Positions 53,748 to 62,395 of a stretch of DNA of 64,000 nt are shown here, piece by piece (positions within the stretch are counted from its first letter, which is position 1; each line of letters opens with the position of its first letter). The stretch is from G965220075 sp965220075. GTDB lineage: Bacteria > Chloroflexota > UBA11872. The translations under genes were made by a program, and so were the position numbers. The notes under the pieces were generated by a model. That model was given only the letters and a program-made list of their open reading frames with translations. It was not told the origin of the DNA and did not search any database. Location of the stretch: assembly GCA_965220075.1 (NCBI GenBank), contig OZ244806.1:2728001-2792000 (forward strand), written 5' to 3'.

Positions 53748-55099
53748 AGCACCACGCCCTGCAGCCGCAGCTTGGCCTGGACCTTCGGTCCCGGCTGGTA
53801 GCCGCCGACAGCCTGGAAGCCCACCACGTCGTCGCCTGCGGCGCGCTCCGCGCTGAACACGGGTCGCAGGTCATAGGCTCCCTCGGCCGCCATCCCGGCC
53901 AGCTCCATGACTTCCAGCACCGCGCGCCGGCCGTCGGCCAGCCGCCCCACGTGGATCACGAGGTCGAACGCGCGGGCAATGGGCTCGCGTAGTTCGCGCA
54001 CCGTGACCTCGCGGTACTCGCGGCGCACCAGCGTCTCCAGTCGTCCGAGGGCGTCGGCCGCCCCATTGGCGTGAATCGTGGTTCCCGAACCGGCGTGGCC
54101 GGTGTTGAGCGCCTCCAGACACACGTAGGCCTCGCGCGGGTTGCGGATCTCACCCACGACCAGGCGGTCAGGCCGCATGCGCAGGGCGTTCGCGAGGAGG
54201 TCGGCGACCGACACCGTGCGGTCCTGGTAGTCGACGGCGCGCTGACCGTGGACGCACTGCAGGCGGACCGTGTGCCCCTGGTCGGGCACCGCCAGTTCGG
54301 TGGTGTCCTCGATGATCACCACGCGTTCGGTCGGCGGCACCGCGGCCAGCAGGCTGGCCAGCAGCGTCGTCTTGCCGGCCCCGGTGGCGCCGGCGACGAG
54401 GACATTCAGGCGGGCACGGACGGCGGTGGCCAGGAAGGCCGCCATCGCCGGACTCAAGCCACCGGCGGTGACCCAATCGACCGGCGCCCCACCGCTACCA
54501 GGGTGCTCCGAGTCCTCCGGTTGCTCGGACCGCAGCGCCAGCCGAACGCGCCGGTGCTTGCGGATGGAGAGGCAGGGGCCACCCACCGGCGCGATCACCA
54601 GATTGGCCCGGCTGCCGTCGGCCATGCGCGCATCCACGCAGGGGCTCTCCAGCGACAGGTGGCGCCCGACCAGCGCCGCGATCTTCTCCATCAGCGCCGC
54701 CAGATGCTGGGCATTGCGAAACTGAACGGATGTCGCCTCCAGCCGGCCCCGGCGCTCCACCCACACCTCCGCCGGTCCGTTGATTAGCACGTCGGTCACG
54801 TCGGGGTCCGTCATCAGCGGTTCCAGCGGGCCCAGCCCGGCCAGCTCCTCGCACAAGCGCCGAACCAACTCTGGATCCGGGACCGCGCGAGGAAAGGCCT
54901 CGGCGAGATGGGCATGCACGACCGCGCTGATGCGGTCGGTCCGGTCGGGCACCGGGCTGAACGGGTCCAGCAGCTGCGGGTCAAGCGCCCTCACCAGCCG
55001 CTCGCGCACCCGAGCCAGGAACGCCTCGTCCCTTAGCATGTCGGCCGTCGGCCTGGACTCTGGGCGGTAGCCAGTCGTCGTAGCCTCCGCTGCACTCAT
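53744..55099 (-). CDS. tadA: Tad pilus secretion ATPase TadA/CpaF
   Basis: A 451-residue ATPase of the VirB11/PulE superfamily. Walker A is GATGAGKTTLL near residue 240; the Asp box is IEDTTELAVP, Walker B RPDRLVVGEIRNP, and the His box GSGTTIHAN. It powers extension and perhaps retraction of Flp pili. The length is typical of CpaF. Overlaps neighbours by four bases on both sides. Confidence 0.93.
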   Translation of the reverse strand: MSAAEATTTGYRPESRPTADMLRDEAFLARVRERLVRALDPQLLDPFSPVPDRTDRISAVVHAHLAEAFPRAVPDPELVRRLCEELAGLGPLEPLMTDPDVTDVLINGPAEVWVERRGRLEATSVQFRNAQHLAALMEKIAALVGRHLSLESPCVDARMADGSRANLVIAPVGGPCLSIRKHRRVRLALRSEQPEDSEHPGSGGAPVDWVTAGGLSPAMAAFLATAVRARLNVLVAGATGAGKTTLLASLLAAVPPTERVVIIEDTTELAVPDQGHTVRLQCVHGQRAVDYQDRTVSVADLLANALRMRPDRLVVGEIRNPREAYVCLEALNTGHAGSGTTIHANGAADALGRLETLVRREYREVTVRELREPIARAFDLVIHVGRLADGRRAVLEVMELAGMAAEGAYDLRPVFSAERAAGDDVVGFQAVGGYQPGPKVQAKLRLQGVVL

Positions 55100-55818
55100 G
55101 GCGTGCCCACCACGGTCTGGCGCCAGGCGGCCGCGGCGTGGCTCGGGGGCTCATCCAGACGCTGGCTCAGCACGAAGGTGCCGGTGGGAATGCGCGCCAC
55201 GTAGCGCGGCACGTCCGCCGCGGGCACCGCCAGCACGGCGGCGCCGATGCGGACCGAGGCCCGGCGGGCGAGGCTGCCATCGTCCGACGGCGCCGGCAAC
55301 GCCTCACCGCGGTCGCTGCGCAGTTCCACCAGCAGCACGCCGCGACCGAGCAGCTCCACCTGCTGCGGCACCGACCCGGACATCGCCCGGTCGGCGGCGG
55401 GATCGGGGCTGGCGACCAGGACATCAACGATCTGCGACGGCGGGACCACACCGCCCAGCGCGCGCGTGGCATCCACCGGGATCGCGATCAGGGCGTGACC
55501 GGGTGGGATCGCCCCCGCGTGCGCCAGCAACGCGGCGCGGCGCGAGTCCGCCAGCTGTCCGGCCACGATGTACTGCCCCGCGGGAATCGGGCCGGTGGCA
55601 AAGGCCCCCACGGCCCCGTCGAGCGAGGTGAGCGCCCCCGCCGGCCGCGCCGCCGGATTGACATCCCGCAGCGTCAGGTCATCCGGCGTCAAACGGTCAC
55701 CGAGCGCCACTGGCCGTGCCGCCGCGACGACCGGAGCCAGCTGCATGCTCTGATAGACCAGCACGCCCGCGGCGAGACCGAGAACCAGCCCCAGGGCCAG
55801 CATCCAATGTCGTCTCAT
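55096..55818 (-). CDS. cpaB: Tad pilus assembly protein CpaB/RcpC
   Basis: A 240-residue protein. An N-terminal membrane anchor (HWMLALGLVLGLAAGVLVY) is followed by an SAF domain (VALGDRLTPDDLTL) and a second beta-clip-like segment. The ATG at 55818 is preferred over 55833 because GGGAGGA lies six bases ahead of it and the start overlaps the upstream stop as ATGA. CpaB/RcpC connects inner and outer parts of the Tad machine. Confidence 0.85.
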   Translation of the reverse strand: MRRHWMLALGLVLGLAAGVLVYQSMQLAPVVAAARPVALGDRLTPDDLTLRDVNPAARPAGALTSLDGAVGAFATGPIPAGQYIVAGQLADSRRAALLAHAGAIPPGHALIAIPVDATRALGGVVPPSQIVDVLVASPDPAADRAMSGSVPQQVELLGRGVLLVELRSDRGEALPAPSDDGSLARRASVRIGAAVLAVPAADVPRYVARIPTGTFVLSQRLDEPPSHAAAAWRQTVVGTP

Positions 55819-57674
55819 GGAGTGTCCTCCCATGTCGTGGCGCCCTGAAAGCGAACGGTGACCGCGATGGATCCCTCCAGGGCAAAGTCACGCATCGTCC
55901 CGTCGCCGTAGGTGACGCGGAGTAGCGCTCGCAGGTGCAGGTTGTACGGCCGGAGTTGGCCATTGACTACGGGCGTCACATCGTTCCATTGCAGCCGCAG
56001 GGCCTCGTCCGGTCCCCCGCTGCTTCCAGGCTGGGTGCCGCCCGGCCGGTCGTTCACCCCGCGAACGAAGGTCCACTGCTCGAGCGCGACGGTCGCCGCG
56101 GGGTCCGTGGACGGCGGCTCGACGGCCGCGCGGACCCAGAGATCGATCGGCGCGCCGCGCAGCACCTCGATGGCGGAGAAGCCCTCGGCGTCGCCGGCCA
56201 CTGCCGATCCCGCCACCACGGGCGCCACGCGAAGGGCGCCGACGGGCGGGTCGTACGCCGGCCTGGGCGTTGCCACCGGCGGCAACGGGTCAGCGGATGG
56301 CGTCGGCGACACGCTCGGGGGCTGCGGGGGGCGTGGCGACGGCGTCGTCGGTCCCGGACTCGGCTCGCCCGGCGGTTGTGGCTCTGGCCCCGGCCGGTTG
56401 GTCGGCGTCGGATCCGGCCCTGGACCGCCAGGCGGTCTTGGGCCCGGACCCGGCTGGCTGGTCGGCGTCGGATCCGTCACCGGACCAGCGGTTGTGGGCC
56501 GGGACGACCCGCCGTCCGACCCATCGACCGGCGGCTGCGTTACCGTCACCGTCGGCGTCGACGTTACCGTTGGCGTCGACGTTACCGTTGGCGTCGACGT
56601 TACCGTTGGCGTCGATGTCACCGTAGGCGTCGGCGTCGCCGTCACTGTCGGTTCCGGATCGACCACCGCTGTCGGCGTGAGAGAGGGCACGACGCCCGTG
56701 GTGAATACCACCCGATCGTCCTGGAAGAAGACGATGCTGGTCGGGACGTAGCACCCGTCCCGCTTGCGGTAGTTCTGGTAGAAGGTGCCGGCCAGGAGCT
56801 CGCCGTTCACATCGCGGTTGCGGCCGTTGAAGGCTGCCCGGTCGTAGGGACTGCTCGCGCCTTTGCTGTAGCTGCCGAGGTCCACGGCGTAGAGATTGTT
56901 GGGCCGGTTGTCGGTGATCGTCTGGTAGTCAATGCCGTCGTCCGTCTCCTCCACCTGCGTGCCCGCGTAGTAGTCGGTCACCTTGTGGATGCCGGCCGGG
57001 ATGGTGCAGCTCCCGTCGCTCGGTGGCGCCGGCGTCGGCGGCGGGGCCGCCGTGGGGGATGCGGCCGGACGCGGCGTCGACGTTGGCGCCGGCGTGGGCG
57101 TGGGATGCGGCAGCGTCACCCAGCGGCGCCGGGTCTCGTAGTGCCCCGGAACCGTGACCACCTCTGCCGTCTCGTGGTAGCCGTCGATCCAGCGGCGCTC
57201 GGTCGTCCAGCGGCCCGGCACCCAGACGGTGACGACCTCCTCGCGATGCACCGTGACCCAGCGGCCGTGATCTTCCCAGCGGGAGGTGTCGACCCAGACC
57301 TCGTAGCCTTCCCAGTGCGACGTAGCCACCCAGACCACGTAGGGCTGCGAGGCATCGTCGTCCCAGAGCTCCACCCAATGGCCGCCTGCAACCCAACGCC
57401 CGCGCTCCTCCCAGTAACCGGAGTCCACCCACACCAAGTGGGGTTGCCATTCCAGTTCCTCGACAATCTGGGTCTGGGTCTCATACCGGCCCGGCACCCA
57501 GACGGTGTGGTCTTCCCAGCGGCCGGGCACCCAGACCGTCTGGGTTGCGACCACCGGCTCAATCCAGACGGTCTCGGTTTCCCAGTAGCCATGATCCGCT
57601 CGCGCCTCGGCGGCGAGACCGACCGCCAGGACGAGGCCGAGGGCTGCCACCAGCCACGAGGTCGCGCGCCGCAT
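55815..57674 (-). CDS. secreted Trp-rich repeat protein with Pro/Thr stalk, in the Tad operon
   Basis: A 619-residue protein. It has a signal peptide (cut near 27). Residues about 30-195 are tandem 10-17-residue units around W-V-x-G-R/Y-W/Y (TVWVPGRWEDH, TVWVPGRYETQ, GRWVAGGHWVE and more), similar to YXWGXW-type repeats. A Pro/Thr linker, a globular segment with four cysteines (near 215-330), a TPTVTS-repeat stalk (about 340-480) and a C-terminal beta domain follow. It is translated just after the CAP-like gene and overlaps cpaB. A pilus-associated surface or adhesion protein is likely; no characterised homologue is recognised. Confidence 0.7.
   Translation of the reverse strand: MRRATSWLVAALGLVLAVGLAAEARADHGYWETETVWIEPVVATQTVWVPGRWEDHTVWVPGRYETQTQIVEELEWQPHLVWVDSGYWEERGRWVAGGHWVELWDDDASQPYVVWVATSHWEGYEVWVDTSRWEDHGRWVTVHREEVVTVWVPGRWTTERRWIDGYHETAEVVTVPGHYETRRRWVTLPHPTPTPAPTSTPRPAASPTAAPPPTPAPPSDGSCTIPAGIHKVTDYYAGTQVEETDDGIDYQTITDNRPNNLYAVDLGSYSKGASSPYDRAAFNGRNRDVNGELLAGTFYQNYRKRDGCYVPTSIVFFQDDRVVFTTGVVPSLTPTAVVDPEPTVTATPTPTVTSTPTVTSTPTVTSTPTVTSTPTVTVTQPPVDGSDGGSSRPTTAGPVTDPTPTSQPGPGPRPPGGPGPDPTPTNRPGPEPQPPGEPSPGPTTPSPRPPQPPSVSPTPSADPLPPVATPRPAYDPPVGALRVAPVVAGSAVAGDAEGFSAIEVLRGAPIDLWVRAAVEPPSTDPAATVALEQWTFVRGVNDRPGGTQPGSSGGPDEALRLQWNDVTPVVNGQLRPYNLHLRALLRVTYGDGTMRDFALEGSIAVTVRFQGATTWEDTP
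56543..56632. repeat. 18-bp tandem repeat, five units
   Basis: The unit ACGTTACCGTTGGCGTCG is exact at 56561, 56579 and 56597, with degenerate units on both sides. It encodes the TPTVTS stalk of the Trp-rich protein. Unit length is a multiple of three, so slippage would lengthen or shorten the stalk without a frameshift. Confidence 0.8.
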
Positions 57675-57677
57675 CGT

Positions 57678-58601
57678 CTACGGCGCCCTTCGACTGACGG
57701 CTACGCCCACCCAGAGCTGGTCGGACACGCGCCCGTCGAACACCAGGCCCACCGCAACCTGCGTCACGCTCGGGTCGGTCAGCACGGATCGCGCGTCATC
57801 GCCGATCAGCGTCGATAGGTCATCGAACCCGGCCGCCTGCCAGGCGGCCGGAGCGCCCACCGGCCAGAGCCGGACCGCCCATCCGCCGTCCTCCACCGCG
57901 CGGAGCTGGCGGGCCTGCGGCCGGACCTGGTCCATCCCGCCCTGGCTCAGGGCGTGAGCGACCAACGTCCGCAGGGCGCCGCGCCGCGCGTCGTCGACCG
58001 CGACCGCGGGCAGGCCCAGCTGCGCGCGGATCCGGATCACCCAATCGAGCAGCCGCTGCTCCTGGCGGACCAGCTCGTCCGGGTCCGGCTGCGCGACAGC
58101 CTGGCCGGGCGCGACGGGCTCGGCATCGCCGACCACGACGGCGACCGAGGCATCGAACGGCGGCAGGACCGCATGCACTCGCGCCCGGCCGGATGCTCGC
58201 CCGGTGGCCACGCCGGTCGGATCGACCGACAGCACGTCATCGTCGCTCACCGACCAGCGCACCGGGGCGTCCTCGCGGGACGTGCCGTCAGCCAGCGCCG
58301 CCACGGCCCGGAGTCCGGTCCGCTCGCCGACGGCCAGCGGGACGGGCTCATCCGCGCCCGCGGCGATGGTCAGGGCGGTGACGGCGATCCCTGCGGGAGG
58401 CGGTGATGCCTCGTGGTCGGCAGGCGCGACCGTGGCCGTCACGGGCGGCGCGACTTGGTCGGACGGCGACCCGCCGGCCGCGCCGAGCAGCCAGCCGGTC
58501 GCGGTGCTCAACCCCATGGTTGCGACGCTGATCGCCACCAGCAGCAGCAGAGGCAACCGGACCGAGCGCCCCGTGATCGATCGATATCGCGGACTTCGCA
58601 T
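57678..58601 (-). CDS. secreted protein with BIG2-like and CAP-like domains
   Basis: A 307-residue exported protein. An uncleaved or signal-anchor segment lies at about 15-40. Residues 75-160 resemble a bacterial Ig-like (BIG2) domain (VRWSVSDDDVLSVDPTGVATG). The rest resembles a degenerate CAP/SCP domain (LDWVIRIRAQLGLPAVAVDD, then a central HALSQG and a final GVAVSR strand). The active-site-like residues of CAP proteins are not clear. It is part of the Tad operon, four bases downstream of the TadG-like gene. Role probably extracellular, at the pilus or cell surface. Confidence 0.6.
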   Translation of the reverse strand: MRSPRYRSITGRSVRLPLLLLVAISVATMGLSTATGWLLGAAGGSPSDQVAPPVTATVAPADHEASPPPAGIAVTALTIAAGADEPVPLAVGERTGLRAVAALADGTSREDAPVRWSVSDDDVLSVDPTGVATGRASGRARVHAVLPPFDASVAVVVGDAEPVAPGQAVAQPDPDELVRQEQRLLDWVIRIRAQLGLPAVAVDDARRGALRTLVAHALSQGGMDQVRPQARQLRAVEDGGWAVRLWPVGAPAAWQAAGFDDLSTLIGDDARSVLTDPSVTQVAVGLVFDGRVSDQLWVGVAVSRRAP

Positions 58602-58605
58602 GGCA

Positions 58606-59109
58606 TCAGCTCCTTGTCATAGCGCTGGCGGTTACCCGCAGCGCCTGGGTCCCGGGCAGGCCCGCCAGCCGCAGCAGCCCGGTGCGCACCGGGACCTCGG
58701 CCCGGATGGACACGGTGGGAGCGGCGGCGGTCCGGTTGCGGATCGGATCGATCCCACCGGGATTGGTCACGGCGATCTCGGCCGCCGCGGCCACTGCCGT
58801 GGCTTCGGCCCCTGCAATTTGGCGGTTCAGCGGTTGCAGGTTCAGTCGCAGGTACTCGCGGGCGACGGCGGTTGCCGTGTCCGCCAGCCGGACCTTGCCC
58901 GTGGCCGCCAGATACCCCGCGTCGATGTGCCCGGCGGCCACAACTGCGGCCTGCTCCAGGGCATCGACGAACCGCAGCCGCTGGACCCGGATGGCGCTGA
59001 TATCGATCACCAGCGCCGCCACCAGCAGGGTCGTGCTCAGCAGCACCAGCGTCATACCGGAGACGCCGCCGGATTCGTCGGCCAGGGCGGAGCGGGACCA
59101 TCGGGTCAC
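58606..59109 (-). CDS. TadG/TadE-like minor pilin or pilus-assembly protein
   Basis: A 167-residue protein. The N-terminal segment SGGVSGMTLVLLSTTLLVAA is a pilin-like transmembrane helix, followed by a soluble domain starting VDISAIRVQR, in the manner of Flp-assembly proteins with a TadG-like N-terminus. A GTG start overlaps the TadE stop by four bases. It lacks the large VWA domain of full TadG. Confidence 0.65.
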   Translation of the reverse strand: MTRWSRSALADESGGVSGMTLVLLSTTLLVAALVIDISAIRVQRLRFVDALEQAAVVAAGHIDAGYLAATGKVRLADTATAVAREYLRLNLQPLNRQIAGAEATAVAAAAEIAVTNPGGIDPIRNRTAAAPTVSIRAEVPVRTGLLRLAGLPGTQALRVTASAMTRS

Positions 59110-59540
59110 CGGTTCACCTCGCCCCGGGTGGTGAACTGCGAGCGCAGCGGCACCTCCAGTTCCAGCAGGAAGGGGATGCGGACGCGCTGCGTGCTTTGCA
59201 TCTCGACCGTGACCGGCTCACGCCAGTCCACCGTCGCGGGCTGGACTGTGAGGAGCACGTCGGCGGCGTCCAGCCCGGCGGCGGCCAGATCCGCCGCCAC
59301 CCGGGCGCGGAGAGCGGCGCTGTCGCCGCCCTCCTGCGCCACCTGACGGGCTGCCGCGGCCGCCACGTAGTTCTGGGCCTGCCAGGCGCCCAGCATCTGG
59401 GCAAAGGCGATGACGGCCAGCAGGACGGGCACGATGACCAGCATCGCCAGCACCGCCTCGGCGCCCACCGCTCCCTGCTCCGAGCCGAGCGCGACCCGGC
59501 GGCGCCCGGCCCACCGGCGCGGCCGGCCCGTCGGTCGCAT
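59106..59540 (-). CDS. tadE: TadE-like pseudopilin
   Basis: A 144-residue protein. SEQGAVGAEAVLAMLVIVPV carries the TadE-type processing site, with Glu five residues after the cut glycine, followed by the hydrophobic helix. The soluble C-terminus has no known domain. It is predicted to be cut by the A24 peptidase and incorporated in the Flp pilus. Its start is an ATG four bases after the Flp stop. Confidence 0.8.
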   Translation of the reverse strand: MRPTGRPRRWAGRRRVALGSEQGAVGAEAVLAMLVIVPVLLAVIAFAQMLGAWQAQNYVAAAAARQVAQEGGDSAALRARVAADLAAAGLDAADVLLTVQPATVDWREPVTVEMQSTQRVRIPFLLELEVPLRSQFTTRGEVNR

Positions 59541-59543
59541 GGC

Positions 59544-59735
59544 CTAGAGCCCCGTGAGGTCCGTCAGGACCCCCTCGAGATAGGTTGAGAGGCCGTTGTT
59601 CCAGGCCACGATCGCCGCGCCGAAGACGGCCACGCCGATCCCGGCGATCACGATGTATTCGGTGGCATTGCCACGCTCGTCGGTGACGACGGCGCGCAGT
59701 CCGGCCAGCAGCCGGTCTTTGATCCGCACAAGCAT
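59544..59735 (-). CDS. flp: Flp-type major pilin
   Basis: A 63-residue protein. A short positive leader (MLVRIKDRLLAGLRAVVTDE) precedes RGNATEYIVIAGIG, the Flp processing site and hydrophobic helix. Glu-Tyr follow the glycine after three residues, one fewer than in the standard GxxxxEY. The C-terminus is short and polar, as in major Flp pilins. The start follows GAGGAAAA. A 13-pair perfect hairpin lies about 87 bases upstream. Confidence 0.8.
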   Translation of the reverse strand: MLVRIKDRLLAGLRAVVTDERGNATEYIVIAGIGVAVFGAAIVAWNNGLSTYLEGVLTDLTGL

Positions 59736-59821
59736 TGGTTTTCCTCGCAGTCGTACGATGGACGAAGGTCGGCGAAGACCTGCGCCGCGAGCCTCGCGGC
59801 CGGTCCTCGCGGGTCGGATCC

Positions 59822-59866
59822 GGCGCCGGCGGGGGTCGGCAATCACACTTCGTCCCCGCCGGCGCC
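59822..59866 (-). promoter_or_regulatory. leader hairpin ahead of the Flp pilin gene
   Basis: GGCGCCGGCGGGG (59822-59834) pairs perfectly with CCCCGCCGGCGCC (59854-59866) with a 19-base loop. It lies between the replication-relaxation gene and flp. It may separate expression levels of transfer genes and the abundant pilin, as terminator or RNA-stability element. Confidence 0.65.
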
Positions 59867-59874
59867 TCAGGTAT

Positions 59875-60759
59875 TCATGGCCGGCTGCCCTCCTTCCCCT
59901 CGGTGCGCGTCGGCCACGGCGCACGCACGACGGTCTGGCGCTGGTCGCCGTTGGCAAAGGCGGGTTCCCACACCGGGCCCAGCGGGTCGGCCAGGAACGC
60001 CGGCTGCCAGGCCACCGCGATCCGCAGCACGTCGTTCACGCCCCCACTGCCGCCGTCCGCCAGCTCGCGCACACCGACCTCGACGGCCTCGCGCAGGCTG
60101 GCCACGCGCGACCGTCGGCTGGTGGTGATGCGCAACTCGGGAAAGACGGGAAACTCCGAGCGCCACGCGCCCGATCGCCAGAAACGCGCGTAGCGGCGCA
60201 CTTTCCGCGTATAGCGGCGGAGCTCCTCCGTGCCCCGGTCGATCTCGAAGAAGAGCCAGTGATCGCCGGCCGGGCTGCGCACTTGGGCCAGGCCATCGGG
60301 GTTGATCACCTGCCATCGACCGCCCTCCCAATAGCGCATCCGCAGGTGCGGGTCGGAGTTCCAGCGCGAGAGCTGATGGTCAGGGGCGGCCTCCAGGGCC
60401 TGCCAGAGGGCGATGAAGCAACGGTTCACCGCCAGTTGATGCTGGGCCCGCTGCGGCGTGAACGTCTCGGAATCGCGGACGTACGGAATCTGGGCGCGCG
60501 GCGCGTCGTCGATGTGCTCCAGCAGATCCGCACCCTTGGCCGACAGGCCGTACACGAAGCCGCTGCTGCCGCCGCCCACGCCGCCGGTTGCCGGCCGGGC
60601 GCGCACGACCAGGCCTTGCTGGTGGAGCGAGGTCAGGCAGCGCTGACCGGCACGCCGGCTGACCGGGTCGTAGACCACCTGATGCACCTGCGCGACGTCC
60701 ATGAAGCGGTGGGCGCGCAGCAGGCGCAGGACCTGGACCTGGCGGCGGGCCCAGATCAT
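59875..60759 (-). CDS. replication-relaxation family protein
   Basis: A 294-residue protein. The N-terminal winged-helix (RQVQVLRLLRAHRFMDVAQV, then PVSRRAGQRCLTSLHQQGLV) and a following beta-rich domain (LFFEIDRGTEELRRYTRKVR) match the replication-relaxation family of plasmids and integrative elements, which resembles MobC-like or relaxase accessory proteins. The ATG at 60759 is chosen over frame extensions of low complexity. It is downstream of the T4CP-like gene after a 208-base gap that may hold a promoter. It implies an element with its own replication or transfer. Confidence 0.75.
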   Translation of the reverse strand: MIWARRQVQVLRLLRAHRFMDVAQVHQVVYDPVSRRAGQRCLTSLHQQGLVVRARPATGGVGGGSSGFVYGLSAKGADLLEHIDDAPRAQIPYVRDSETFTPQRAQHQLAVNRCFIALWQALEAAPDHQLSRWNSDPHLRMRYWEGGRWQVINPDGLAQVRSPAGDHWLFFEIDRGTEELRRYTRKVRRYARFWRSGAWRSEFPVFPELRITTSRRSRVASLREAVEVGVRELADGGSGGVNDVLRIAVAWQPAFLADPLGPVWEPAFANGDQRQTVVRAPWPTRTEGKEGSRP

Positions 60760-60842
60760 GGGGAGACCTGAGGAATCAGCATGATAGTTACGCGAGGCGA
60801 CGCTGGTGGTTTTGTCGGAACATTGATGGACAATCGATATTC

Positions 60843-60857
60843 GTCCAGGTTCGGTAT
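60843..60857 (-). promoter_or_regulatory. degenerate element motif upstream of the replication-relaxation gene
   Basis: GTCCAGGTTCGGTAT on the plus strand resembles ATCCAGGTTTCCGTAA with one base missing and two changes. It lies about 85 bases upstream of the start codon. Confidence 0.3.
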
Positions 60858-60967
60858 GGCACGGAATGTCTCGTTCGCGAGACGACGGTGGCGAGCGGCG
60901 AGGCGATGGGGGCTGCGATGTAGCCCGCGACGCCGAATGGGCCGGGTCGCCGCGGCCCGAGGAGCCG

Positions 60968-62395
60968 TCACGCGTCGCTCCCCGGCCCGGCGGGTGCGGT
61001 GCCGCCCGGCTGTGCGGCCAGGTCGACCCGACCGTGCGCCGCGTCCGGCGAGTCGTCGGCTGCATCGTTCGCTGTCGGGGCGCCCTCGGACGGGTCGCCC
61101 GCCGGACGTTCACGCGTGGCGTCGGTCTTGGTCAGCCCGCCGTAGCGCGCGGCCACGAGCGCGTCCAGCTCCGCCCGCGGTTGCCCGAAGGCTGATCGGG
61201 CCTGCCCGCGGATGCGCGCCGCCCGTTCAGAATCGCCGCGCGGCATCGGCGGCACCGTGGCCTCGAACGGGTGGGCCGGCCGGTTGTCGACCAGCGTCTT
61301 CACCGCCATGTGATACGCCGGCAGGTCGTCCAGCTCCGCCGGCGTGAAGGCCGGCGCCATCTCCATGGCGAAGTGCCGCGTCTGCTCCCGCAGGCCGCCG
61401 AACACCACGTGCGTGCGGGTGTTGAGCAGGACGCTGCTGATGATCCCCGAGAGCCGGCGATGGCCGGGGTTCTGCGTGGCCACCGCCAGCCCCACGCCGT
61501 AGCTGCGGGAGCGCTCGAAGAAGGCGCCCATGTCGCGCCCGGTGTCCAGGAACTCCTGGAACTCGTCGATGATCGCGAAGTACGGCGCCCGATCGTTCGC
61601 CGGCCGCCGCAGCACCGCCTGCCAGAACTGCGTCACCAGGATGCTGCCCAGCAGGCGCGACCCGGCGGCGCCCAGGGCGGTGTCGGCCTGGTCCAGGTTG
61701 ACCAGCACGATCTCGCCCCGCTGCAGCACGCCGTCCCAGCGCACCGCCGAGCGCGGCTGCACCAGGATGTTGCGCACCCGCGGGTCCTGCACCAGCATGG
61801 CCATCCGCCGCAGCGCGCCGCCGAAGGTCATTTCGAACTGGCGGACCGAGATGCGATCGACCTGGTTCCGCCAGTAGGAGCGCAGGAAGGGGTCGGTGAC
61901 GTTGGCCACCAGGCTCTCGCGCCAGTCGCGATCCATGAACAGCCGCTCCAGGTCGAGCATGGTCGGCTTGATCTGCGGATTGGCGGCCAGGGTGCGGAAG
62001 CCGTAGGCAAAGGCCTGCGACATGGACGTGCCCCAGAGAAAGTCCTCGCCGCGCACCAGCTCGCGCAGCAGCGAATAGACCGCCATGGCCACCCGGTCGC
62101 CTTCATCCGCGTCCCGCACGTCGAGGGGGTTCAGGCCCACCGGCCAGTCGGTGTCCGAGAAGTCGAGCGCCACCACGTCCGCCTCGCGGGCAGCGGGAAT
62201 CGCCCCCAGGAGCGCCCGCGCCAGGTCGCCCTTGGGATCCAGCAGCAGGATGCCGTGGCCCTGCCGAATGGCCGACAGGGCGAACCAGAACAGGAACGTG
62301 CTCTTGCCCACGCCGGTGGGACCGACCACGAACAGATGCTTCAGCGCGTCGGCCGGCTTCAATCCATACGTCGCGCCCGCGTGGTGGTCATCCAT
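60968..62395 (-). CDS. VirD4/HerA-like DNA-translocating ATPase (type IV coupling protein-like)
   Basis: A 475-residue AAA ATPase. Walker A GPTGVGKS lies at 25-32, and Walker B AIIDEFQEF near 270. A long conserved segment between (LLLDPKGDLARALLG, then SRLLGSILVTQFWQAV) and a C-terminal region with VLLNTRTHVVFGG fit the TraD/VirD4-like family that pumps DNA in conjugation. It lacks N-terminal membrane helices, so it may dock on another membrane protein. The ATG at 62395 is chosen because it overlaps the upstream stop; a TTG at 62410 is an alternative. No VirB4 or relaxase is in the window. Confidence 0.85.
   Translation of the reverse strand: MDDHHAGATYGLKPADALKHLFVVGPTGVGKSTFLFWFALSAIRQGHGILLLDPKGDLARALLGAIPAAREADVVALDFSDTDWPVGLNPLDVRDADEGDRVAMAVYSLLRELVRGEDFLWGTSMSQAFAYGFRTLAANPQIKPTMLDLERLFMDRDWRESLVANVTDPFLRSYWRNQVDRISVRQFEMTFGGALRRMAMLVQDPRVRNILVQPRSAVRWDGVLQRGEIVLVNLDQADTALGAAGSRLLGSILVTQFWQAVLRRPANDRAPYFAIIDEFQEFLDTGRDMGAFFERSRSYGVGLAVATQNPGHRRLSGIISSVLLNTRTHVVFGGLREQTRHFAMEMAPAFTPAELDDLPAYHMAVKTLVDNRPAHPFEATVPPMPRGDSERAARIRGQARSAFGQPRAELDALVAARYGGLTKTDATRERPAGDPSEGAPTANDAADDSPDAAHGRVDLAAQPGGTAPAGPGSDA

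Noticed and set aside
55935..57818. Open frame of 627 codons on the plus strand across the Trp-rich protein gene
   Set aside because: Arg-rich repeats mirror the Pro/Thr and Trp repeats on the other strand; the minus-strand gene has a signal peptide and fits the operon.
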